24,776 bases of DNA from an uncultured Lachnospiraceae bacterium (GTDB taxonomy: Bacteria; Bacillota; Clostridia; Lachnospirales; Lachnospiraceae): contig CAJUHN010000023.1 of assembly GCA_910585935.1 (NCBI GenBank), positions 1 through 24,776 on the forward strand, read 5' to 3'. The notes beneath the pieces were generated by a model. That model saw only the letters and a program-made list of their open reading frames with translations. It searched no databases and had not been told where the DNA came from. The translations under genes and the position numbers were made by a program. Below, piece after piece: positions 18,253-24,776 of the stretch; the stretch's first letter is position 1; each line of letters begins with the position of its first letter.

Positions 18253-19473
18253 ATGAAAACAGAAATATTACTAAAAAGTTACGACCAATGTACTGGATGT
18301 GCTGTATGTTCGTTAATTTGCCCGGTCAAAGCAATATCAATGGTTAATGAAACAGAAACGGGAGCAGACTATCCAGTAATTAATGATGCAATTTGTGTTA
18401 ATTGCCAATATTGTATTAAGAAATGTCACCAGAAACAGACAATAGTTCCTGAACAATATGATAAAAAAGTTTATGCAGCCAGGAGTATGAATACTGATTT
18501 GACTAAATCTGCTTCAGGAGGAGTTTTTGCTTCGTTAGCTAAACAGTTTGTTCTTGATGGAGGTATTGTTTGTGGGGCTGTCCTTTCAAGGAGTGATCAC
18601 GGTTTTGAATGTAAGCATAAATTAGCTAGTTGCGAAGAGGAAATACTTCCTATGTTAGGTAGTAAATATGTGCAGAGTTCAATAAGTGATGCTTTGCATA
18701 GCATAAAGCGAATTTTAGATAATGATCCAAAAATCAAAGTGTTGTTCTCAGGGACAGGGTGTCAAATTAGCGCATTATATAACTATTTAGGTAGGAAACC
18801 CAGCAATTTGTACACGGTCGAAATAATATGTCACGGAGTACCTACGATAAAATTATTCAATAAATATATTTCTTATATAGAAAATAAAAAAAACATAAAA
18901 GTTATCGATTTTCAATTTAGGATTAAGAAAAAAGATACCAGAAAAGCAGCTCGTATCACCTATGTAAGTAAATCAGGAAAAATTAAAAATAAAATCATAG
19001 AACCATTTAATTCTTTATATTATTTTGAATTTGAAAAAGGAAGTATATTTAGAGATAGTTGTTATAAATGCCAGTATTCAAACGAAAATAGAATAGGTAA
19101 TATTACGATTGGCGACTATTGGCATTTTAATGAACAAGAACCACTCAAAAGTAAAAATAATAAAGATTTTTCAGAGTCAAAGGGTATTTCTTGTTTAATT
19201 GTAAATGATTTGCAGGGAGATGAACTAATTGCAAAATATGGATTGGGTATAAAACGTTTGGATACTACATATGAAAAAGTAGCGAAGTTTAACCCACATT
19301 TGCTGTTTTCAACAAATGGAAATAATATAGTTGCAAAAAATATGATGAAAAACCTTGAAGCTTGTTATAAACAACATACTAGACGAGTTGTTCTTAACCT
19401 ACCGATCTATCTTTTTAAAAAGTCAATACCATTAAAAATCAAGAAATGTATAGCTGGTATTTTTAAAAGTTAA
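18253..19473 (+). CDS. FrhB/FdhB-family iron-sulfur protein (F420 hydrogenase/dehydrogenase beta-like)
   Basis: The 406-residue protein starts with a bacterial ferredoxin-type domain carrying two four-cysteine sets: Cys13/16/19/23 (CTGCAVCSLICP) and Cys48/51/54/58 (CVNCQYCIKKC), predicted to hold two 4Fe-4S clusters. The FrhB-type domains follow: KSASGGVFASLAKQF, VLFSGTGCQISALYNYLG, VEIICHGVPTIKLF and DSCYKCQYSNENRIGNITIGDYW. Such proteins recur in polysaccharide clusters beside pyruvyl-transferase-family proteins; their role there is not settled, and a flavin- or F420-linked sugar oxidoreduction is only a guess. The ribosome binding site is weak (AAAGAG); the gene starts 13 bases after the GT2 stop. 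Its stop is followed in the same frame by the relic of a second FrhB gene. Confidence 0.9.
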   Translation: MKTEILLKSYDQCTGCAVCSLICPVKAISMVNETETGADYPVINDAICVNCQYCIKKCHQKQTIVPEQYDKKVYAARSMNTDLTKSASGGVFASLAKQFVLDGGIVCGAVLSRSDHGFECKHKLASCEEEILPMLGSKYVQSSISDALHSIKRILDNDPKIKVLFSGTGCQISALYNYLGRKPSNLYTVEIICHGVPTIKLFNKYISYIENKKNIKVIDFQFRIKKKDTRKAARITYVSKSGKIKNKIIEPFNSLYYFEFEKGSIFRDSCYKCQYSNENRIGNITIGDYWHFNEQEPLKSKNNKDFSESKGISCLIVNDLQGDELIAKYGLGIKRLDTTYEKVAKFNPHLLFSTNGNNIVAKNMMKNLEACYKQHTRRVVLNLPIYLFKKSIPLKIKKCIAGIFKS

Positions 19474-19510
19474 AGCGTATATAAAAATCCAAAACACTTT
19501 CTACCTTGTA
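19474..19510 (+). pseudogene. Left fragment of a second FrhB-family gene, cut by the IS
   Basis: Directly after the FrhB stop, the same frame reads SVYKNPKHFLPC. When the IS and one TTGTA copy are removed, this joins without a break to RESSFAFLFMMGYIY at 21512 onward, the usual lead-in to the DSCYNC motif of FrhB proteins. The fragment is therefore probably the left flank of the interrupted relic. It is short, so confidence is moderate. Confidence 0.5.
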
Positions 19511-19512
19511 TT

Positions 19513-19534
19513 TTATGATGCGCTTAACAAAAGT
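19513..19534. repeat. Left terminal inverted repeat of the IS1182-family element
   Basis: Starts TTATGATGCGCTTAACA and pairs with 21485-21506 at 20 of 22 positions. It lies about 140 bases before the transposase start codon. Confidence 0.85.
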
Positions 19535-19672
19535 ATTTCTATAAACTAGTTTGTTCATAATTCGTGAATAAATGATTAGAATCTGGTTTTTATACTAAAT
19601 ATTTAACAAATAAAGTTGCTATTTAGTATTATGGTGATGTAATATAGCGGAAATAATCCGGAGGTTTCTTCT

Positions 19673-21465
19673 GTGTCTCAGAATACTAAAGTCAATCAAC
19701 CATCTTTTTTCGATAACATGTTCTATTTCAGTTCTGACCTTACCCGCTATCTTGAGGATAGCTGGGCTGGCGAATTCAGAAAGCATATTCTTCCTATCCT
19801 CATTGAGGCTCAGAAAGACTTTGCACCTCTTTACTCCAACAAACTGAATACCCGTCCATCCACTCCAACCTTTCTGGTTCTTTTGGCTATATGGTTCTGA
19901 AATCCTTATTTGTTTTAACCGATGAGGATCTCATTCTCAGAGTTCGTACGGATGCTCCCATTCAGTATGCCCTGGGCACTTTAGGACAGTCATCTCAGTC
20001 CATTAATGAACTCACTTTGTCTCGTTTCAGAACGGCTTTGACACTGTACGAACAGGAAACAATTATTGATCTTATTAAAGGGCTGTTCGAAAAAGTATCT
20101 GAAGAACTAAAGAAGATCTATCTGGGCACCTCTCTGATGCGTCGTGTGGATTCCATCATGATTTCTGGCGGCTGCCGTCATCTTTCTCGTCTGCATCTTG
20201 CCCATACCGTAAACCGCAACGCTCTTTTTACTCTGAAAAAGGCCGATGCCCATATGGAAATTCCAGAAGGACTGGAGCACTATCTGAACGAATTCGACGA
20301 AAATCAGGCGACTTATCACTCCGATAAACCTCAGGATGAAAAGCTGTTCACTGCTTTTCAGGACGCTGTACAGATCGAACAGTTATTTACCGAAGAACTG
20401 AAAACTACGGAGGACTAGGCCTATTTGACTCGTTTTATCGATGAACAGATCGTTTTGGATGAAACCGGATCATTTCAGGCCATTCGTGATGGGAAAACTC
20501 TGACATCTACAACGATGTATAACCCTGCAGATCCAGAAGGAACCATCAGCAAAAAAGCAGGTGTGACTCATTTTGATTATGTCGGCTGCTTTGCCGAAAC
20601 AGTAGATCAGGACACAAACCGTAAGATTATTGATTCCTGCGACTTCAAACCAAACATTCACAGCGACACCAGGTTCTGTGCTGAAGAACTGGATCGAATG
20701 CATGAAAATGGAGATACAAACATTCTCGTTGGAGATGGTGGTTTTATCAGCCAGGATCTGGTGGATAAGGCAGAAAGTTATGACATCCAGCTGATTGGAA
20801 CCGATCTGACAGGTAAAGACACCCCAGATCAGATGGCTGATTTTTCACTGGATGAAGAAACTCAGGAAGTCGTATGTCCAGCCGGTTATAAAGCCGATCG
20901 TGTCAGCCAGGCTAAGGATAAAGAGTCTTACCATGTTTCATTCCTCAAAGAACATAAGTGCAGCAATTGTCCGCATCAGAAAACCTGTCCATTGACTTCT
21001 CATAAAAGAGTGTTTTCTGGCAAAATCTCCAGAAAACAAATCAACAGAGCCAGAACGCAGAGAATGATGGAGACCGAAGAATTCAAAACATTCTATCGTT
21101 TCAGAAACGGAGTAGAGGCCATTCCAAGTCAGCTGCGGCGTGTTCAGAGAATTGATGAGGCGGCGGCTCCAGGATTTCTGCGCAAAAAACTATGGTACAC
21201 GATTGCTATCACCGGAATTAATATTCGGAGAGCCATCCGGTACGGGCTTGAAGATGGGGAAAACTCCCTGAGTAAGGGAGGAGGGCGCCCAGAAAAGGCC
21301 AGAAATCACCCAATTGAGGGTGAAACAGCCTCAAAAAGAGGCGAAAAAGCCAGAAATCCGGCTAAAATCAGTATTCAAATTTTAAAAACTTTTGAAATTT
21401 TTATTCATTTCACAATCTCGAGAATTTTTCAGCGAGTTCAATCCAAAATCGTCTACGGAATTTGA
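19673..21465 (+). pseudogene. IS1182-family DDE transposase, frameshifted and with an amber codon
   Basis: The start is GTG 19673, with GGAGG at 19660-19664 eight bases upstream. The N-terminal frame (SSDLTRYLEDSW, N-terminal DNA-binding type domain) runs to a stop at 19900. A one-base loss near 19888-19892 explains the break, since the next frame continues LVLKSLFVLTDEDLI at once. That frame holds the first catalytic Asp in RVDSIMISGGCRHLSRLHL. It is stopped by TAG at 20416-20418 but continues in the same frame to 21465, with the second Asp in LVGDGGFISQDL, a CNCPHQKTC-type cysteine cluster (Cys-x2-Cys-x5-Cys) and the catalytic Glu in RFRNGVEAIPSQLRR. Full length would be about 597 residues. 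All catalytic residues remain, so the inactivation looks recent. Confidence 0.9.
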
Positions 21466-21484
21466 ACAGACATTGAAAAACTCG

Positions 21485-21506
21485 ACTTCTGTAAAGCGCA
21501 TCATAA
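21485..21506. repeat. Right terminal inverted repeat of the IS1182-family element
   Basis: Reads ACTTCTGT followed by AAAGCGCATCATAA, complementary to 19513-19534 at 20 of 22 positions. It begins 20 bases after the transposase stop. Confidence 0.85.
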
Positions 21507-21932
21507 TTGTAGGGAATCTTCATTTGCTTTTTTATTTATGATGGGATATATATATCAAGAGATTCATGTTATAACTGCCAATACGCTAGAAAAAACAGGA
21601 TTGGCGATATAACCCTAGGCGATTACTGGGGAGCAAAGAAATTTCATCCTGATTTTAATCCAGATTTTGGTGCTTCATTAGTTATGATAAATTCTAAAAA
21701 AGGATTAAATCTATTCAATCAGATTAAATCGGTTATTACATTTGAAGAGTCATCATATGAAAATGCTTCAAACGAAAATGAACAAATTGTTAAGCCAGTC
21801 ACAAGACCAGAAGAGCGTGATTTTATACTTAAGAATTGGGAATCGAATGGATATTCTTATTTAAATAATTTTTATAAAAAAGCAGTAAGGGGTATTTGGA
21901 AAGATAAGATAAAAAAATTATGTATCATATGA
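21507..21932 (+). pseudogene. C-terminal remnant of a second FrhB-family protein
   Basis: The first part reads RESSFAFLFMMGYIY. A frameshift inside the TA-rich palindrome GATATATATATC (21545-21556) follows, and the frame then reads RDSCYNCQYARKNRIGDI, then TLGDYWGAKKFHPDFNPDFG and on to TGA at 21930-21932. This closely matches the C-terminal half of the FrhB protein at 18253-19473 (DSCYKCQYSNENRIGNITIGDYW). The N-terminal ferredoxin domain and FrhB core, about half the gene, are missing. An ATG at 21684 could start an 82-residue piece, but there is no reason to think it is functional. GT2 gene 21954 starts 21 bases later. Confidence 0.85.
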
Positions 21933-21953
21933 CTAAATAGATAAGGGAATAAG

Positions 21954-22820
21954 ATGATTGATGTTATTGCGCTAAATTATAACGATGCAGAAGAAACCAT
22001 AAGATATGTTAATAGTATTAAAGAGTATAAATCTATTTCTAATATAGTGGTTGTTGATAACTATTCAACAGATAATTCATATGAATTAATCAGTCAAATT
22101 AAAAATGATAATATTCACATTTTACAGAGTGGTAAGAATGGAGGATATGGCTACAGTAATAACTGTGGTATTAAGTATTCTATCAATAAAATGAATAGCA
22201 AATATATTGCTATTACTAATCCTGATGTAAAATATTCTGATTCTTGCTTAGAAAATTGTAAAAAATTTCTTATTAGCAATAAAGATAAAGGAATTCGCGT
22301 TTGTGCTCCTAGGATGAAAGATCTGAATAACCATTATGTAAAGAGTGCCTGGTTAATTCCAGGCTGGTTTAGATATGTAAGTTTTAGTTTATTTTTATTG
22401 GGAAAAATTTTTAAATTAAAATATATAGAAAATGAAAATAATGATTACAGCCTTTGCCAATGTGTAGCTGGTTCTATGTTAGTCGTTGATGCTGAGGCAA
22501 TCGAGAAAGTCAATATGTATGATGAAGATATTTTTTTATACTGTGAGGAAACCGTTCTCGGTATTAAAATGGAGCTAGCAGGTTATAAAACAGCTATACT
22601 AAATAGGGAAGAATTTATTCATGCTCATTCTGTGAGCATTAATAAAAGCATATCAAGTAAAGTTACTCAACAAAAAATTATGTGGAAGAGTAGACTTATA
22701 GTATTAAAAAAATATTACCATCTAAATAATGCTCAACTTTACTTTTCCTATTGCTTGAGTAGGTTAGGAATCTTAGCTGTTAGGATAAAAGCGTTTAGAG
22801 ATAAAATCAATGAAAAATAG
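21954..22820 (+). CDS. Family 2 glycosyltransferase (rhamnosyltransferase-like), second paralogue
   Basis: GT-A enzyme of 288 residues. The N-terminus is VIALNYNDAEETIRYV, then IVVVDNYSTDNSYE, KNGGYGYSNNCGIKY and the metal-binding TNPDVKY near residue 93. The second half has CQCVAGSMLVVD, IFLYCEETVLGIKMELAGY (likely catalytic region), HAHSVS and QQKIMWKSRLIVLKKYY. All these blocks match the GT2 at 17394-18239, so the two arose by duplication, though they are well diverged and probably use different acceptors. AAGGG at 21943-21947 precedes the ATG by six bases. It overlaps the flippase gene by 11 bases. Confidence 0.92.
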   Translation: MIDVIALNYNDAEETIRYVNSIKEYKSISNIVVVDNYSTDNSYELISQIKNDNIHILQSGKNGGYGYSNNCGIKYSINKMNSKYIAITNPDVKYSDSCLENCKKFLISNKDKGIRVCAPRMKDLNNHYVKSAWLIPGWFRYVSFSLFLLGKIFKLKYIENENNDYSLCQCVAGSMLVVDAEAIEKVNMYDEDIFLYCEETVLGIKMELAGYKTAILNREEFIHAHSVSINKSISSKVTQQKIMWKSRLIVLKKYYHLNNAQLYFSYCLSRLGILAVRIKAFRDKINEK

Positions 22821-24279
22821 AAAATCATTGGGTGTTAATGCTTCATTGAATATACTGCGGACAATTTTATCATTATTATCTCCTCTATTAACATATCCGT
22901 ATATTTCTCGAATATTAGGTGCAGAAAATATTGGTAGTATAAATTATACTAATTCAATAATTCAATACTTTGTGCTTTTATCAGGTCTTGGAATAAGTAC
23001 CTATGGAATTCGAGAAGGAGCTAAAAATGTAGATAATAAGAATAAGTTAAGTAAATTTATCAGTGATTGTTTTACGATAAATTTGATATTTACTGTTATA
23101 TCATACTTACTGTTTTTAATTTTACTTTTTGCATTTAGACACCAAAGACATTATTATTGGCTTTTTATAATACAAAGTTTTTTGATTTTATTTAATACAA
23201 TCGGTATAGACTGGGTGAATTCCGTTTTTGAAGACTATTCTTATATAACAATCAGAACGATTGTTGTCCAAACCATAAGTATCATATTAACATTTACATT
23301 AATTAAGGAAAGGGATGATTATTTACTATATGCTATTGTAACAGTTGTTAGCACGGGGGTTGTAAGTGTGCTAAATTGGCTGCACTATAGGACAAGAGTT
23401 AGAATTAAAATTGAAAAAAACCCCAATATAAGAATACATTTTAAACCGATATTCATTTTCTTTGCTAATAAGATGGCAGTAAATATATATGTAAATTCTG
23501 ACACAACAATGCTTGGTTTATTTGCAGGTGACTATTATGTGGGTTTATATTCTGTTTCTGTTAAAGTCTATACAATTATTAAAAATTTGTTAGCTGCATT
23601 CTATACTGTATATATTCCTAGATTAGCTTATTTAGAAAACTCTAATGAAAAAAAATTTAAAGAGCTGTATTCAAACCTTATTTCGATTATGACTTTAATA
23701 ATACTTCCAGCTTCAATAGGATTATTGTTTTTATCAAAAGAAATTGTGTTGTTGTTATTTAGCAATGAATATAAGCAAGCAAGTTCCTCGTTAGCTATTT
23801 TAAGTGTGGCAATTATATTTGCCATTTATGGCGGCTTGGTTTCATCAGTGTACGATGTTGTAAAAGGGCAAGAAAAAACAATTTTGAAATCCACAGTATA
23901 TTCTGCGGTCTTGAACGTTTCTATTAATTTGATAATTCTTCCGATTTATAAGGCAAATGGTGCTGCTTTAACAACATTATTGGCTGAAGCTTTCAATTTT
24001 ATTTTTTGCTTAAATAAATCAAAAGGAATTTTTAGTTTTATAGAAGTAAAAAATGTCTTCAATAATTTAATGCATTCTTTAATTGGTTGTTTCGAAATAG
24101 GAGTAATTGTTTTTACTATTAACAACATATCAGATTCAGTGCTGTTCGTCTGTGTTTCAACAGTCATAATCAGTGTAATTATTTATTCTTTAACGCTCTA
24201 TTTACTTAAAAATCCTTTTGCTCTTGAATTTAAAGAATATCTTAATAATAAAATAAGTTCGACAAGACGAAGATTATAG
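22810..24279 (+). CDS. wzx: Wzx-type flippase (MOP/polysaccharide biosynthesis transporter)
   Basis: Membrane protein of 489 residues with about 12-14 hydrophobic segments, predicted to move undecaprenyl-linked repeat units to the outer membrane face for Wzy. Family marks are the N-terminal SLGVNASLNILRTILSLLSPLLTYPYISRILGAENIGSINY-type start (residues ~4-45), then LSGLGISTYGIREGAK. Mid-protein NSDTTMLGLFAGDYYVGLYS and the later IYKANGAALTTLLAEAF are also conserved in Wzx/RfbX proteins. ATG 22810 lies inside the end of the GT2 gene, with only a weak AGAG upstream, so translation is probably coupled. It is the last complete gene of the locus. Confidence 0.93.
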   Translation: MKNRKSLGVNASLNILRTILSLLSPLLTYPYISRILGAENIGSINYTNSIIQYFVLLSGLGISTYGIREGAKNVDNKNKLSKFISDCFTINLIFTVISYLLFLILLFAFRHQRHYYWLFIIQSFLILFNTIGIDWVNSVFEDYSYITIRTIVVQTISIILTFTLIKERDDYLLYAIVTVVSTGVVSVLNWLHYRTRVRIKIEKNPNIRIHFKPIFIFFANKMAVNIYVNSDTTMLGLFAGDYYVGLYSVSVKVYTIIKNLLAAFYTVYIPRLAYLENSNEKKFKELYSNLISIMTLIILPASIGLLFLSKEIVLLLFSNEYKQASSSLAILSVAIIFAIYGGLVSSVYDVVKGQEKTILKSTVYSAVLNVSINLIILPIYKANGAALTTLLAEAFNFIFCLNKSKGIFSFIEVKNVFNNLMHSLIGCFEIGVIVFTINNISDSVLFVCVSTVIISVIIYSLTLYLLKNPFALEFKEYLNNKISSTRRRL

Positions 24280-24589
24280 TGATGAAAGCGAATATTCTAT
24301 AACCAGATAATCCGTAATGTGTACAATGATTGACGTACAAAAAAACACGCTAATGTCTTCCTGTTTTACTTATTTTATTCAAGGCATGACCGATGATCGC
24401 CAGTCATGCTACCCTCGGTTTATGAAACTTGGAATTTTCCAAATTCATGCTCAGTATAAACTAAAAATTCTCTCCTTCTCAATTGATTGCTAGAATCATT
24501 CTGAGATCAGATATATGTAAATTACGGAGTAGAAGAATCACTTTTCCGGACTAAAAGACCATAAACCATTCAACTTTTTAGTGATGATA
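24280..24589. other. Non-coding end of the locus
   Basis: No gene was recognised. One inverted repeat is present: GCATGAC at 24384-24390 pairs with GTCATGC at 24403-24409 across a 12-base loop, with no U-tract. A small TTGGAA/TTCCAA repeat lies near 24430. The region ends at the terminator. Confidence 0.55.
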
Positions 24590-24630
24590 AAAGGCCTAAT
24601 TCAATGCAATGTTGGATTAGGCCTTTCTTT
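24590..24630. terminator. Strong Rho-independent terminator, probably bidirectional
   Basis: AAAGGCCTAATTCAA (24590-24604) pairs with TTGGATTAGGCCTTT (24612-24626) over 15 bases with one G-T pair, around a 7-base loop. On the + strand it is followed by CTTTATC; on the minus strand the stem ends in TTTT. It lies 310 bases after the flippase stop and only six bases past the stop of a possible minus-strand gene, so it may serve both. Confidence 0.85.
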
Positions 24631-24631
24631 A

Positions 24632-24775
24632 TCAAATGTCATAATTTGTACCAAGCCGCTTCGCGGCTCGCTCCGAAAGTTGTTGGTTAAGAGCTAAGGA
24701 TATCGTCACCCCTACTTGTTGATTCGTAACCTTTTGAAATTTGCACGGGCTTAGATCCTCCGGTTCCAGTCGATA
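24632..24775 (-). CDS. Possible 3' end of a minus-strand gene, unidentified, partial
   Basis: A minus-strand frame enters from the window edge and stays open for 47 codons to TGA at 24632-24634 (contains VTNQQVGVTISLALNQQLSE). The terminator stem begins just after this stop, which is what a real gene end would look like, and the DNA here is clearly richer in GC than the locus. A second minus frame, ending at 24687, is also open for 29 codons, so the reading frame is not certain. I recognise no family. Confidence 0.35.
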   Translation of the reverse strand, partial: YRLEPEDLSPCKFQKVTNQQVGVTISLALNQQLSERAAKRLGTNYDI

Positions 24776-24776
24776 T

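Larger units (their letters stand above)
19511..21506 (+). mobile_element. IS1182-family insertion sequence, about 2.0 kb
   Basis: The ends are defined by 22-bp inverted repeats at 19513-19534 (beginning TTATGATGCGCTT) and 21485-21506 (ending AAGCGCATCATAA), which pair at 20 of 22 positions. A direct repeat TTGTA lies just outside, at 19506-19510 and 21507-21511, a likely 5-bp target duplication with two T between it and the left repeat. The element is less AT-rich than its flanks. It carries one transposase gene, now broken. Confidence 0.88.

Noticed and set aside
21684..21932. 82-residue protein as a separate small gene
   Set aside because: Its frame extends upstream into clear FrhB C-terminal sequence and no ribosome binding site supports the internal ATG.
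24384..24409. GCATGAC/GTCATGC inverted repeat as a terminator or operator
   Set aside because: The loop is 12 bases, there is no U-tract, and no nearby regulator gene; the strong terminator is at 24590.
1..24776. CRISPR arrays, tRNA or rRNA genes
   Set aside because: No regularly spaced repeats and no cloverleaf or rRNA-like stretches were recognised on either strand.

Overview
The window is a surface-polysaccharide (capsule/EPS-type) locus of a low-GC bacterium, most likely a Bacillota (Firmicutes) member. The evidence is AT-rich genes, strong GGAGG-type ribosome binding sites, TTG/GTG starts, a Wzx/Wzy-type gene set, and a front module matching the EpsC/EpsN/EpsL/EpsM (PglF/PglE/PglC/PglD) pathway to N,N'-diacetylbacillosamine. 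The species cannot be named from sequence alone. All genes that look functional are on the + strand.

Layout. (1) 423-4977: a tight module for making and priming the first sugar: membrane NDP-sugar 4,6-dehydratase, PLP aminotransferase, phosphoglycosyl transferase and acetyltransferase. The last gene ends in a run of ten G. (2) 5101-5748: a second, paralogous acetyltransferase, full length except for one in-frame TGA. (3) 5749-8097: 2.3 kb with no intact gene, including a stop-riddled antisense stretch that may be a dead gene. (4) 8098-9240: a GT4 glycosyltransferase. (5) 9241-12012: an IS graveyard, with a decayed start of an IS1182-like element (about 9320-9500) and a broken IS4-family element on the minus strand (about 9815-11270). 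(6) 12013-15546: two GT4-type glycosyltransferases and a Wzy-like polymerase, tightly coupled. (7) 15547-16276: a spacer with no intact gene. (8) 16277-19473: a polysaccharide pyruvyl transferase-family protein, a GT2 glycosyltransferase and an iron-sulfur FrhB-family protein. (9) 19511-21506: an IS1182-family element with 22-bp terminal inverted repeats and a transposase broken by a frameshift and an amber codon, inserted into the remnant of a second FrhB-family gene. (10) 21954-24279: a second GT2 glycosyltransferase, paralogous to the first, overlapping a Wzx-type flippase gene. (11) 24590-24630: a strong terminator placed between the locus and what looks like the 3' end of a minus-strand gene.

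How it works together (inference): the dehydratase, aminotransferase and acetyltransferase make UDP-diacetylbacillosamine. The phosphoglycosyl transferase loads it onto undecaprenyl phosphate. The three GT4 and two GT2 enzymes extend the repeat unit, the pyruvyl-transferase-family and FrhB-family proteins may modify it, Wzx flips it and Wzy polymerises it. The many relics (second acetyltransferase, second FrhB gene, three IS remnants and about 4.5 kb of gene-free DNA) show a locus that has been repeatedly rearranged.
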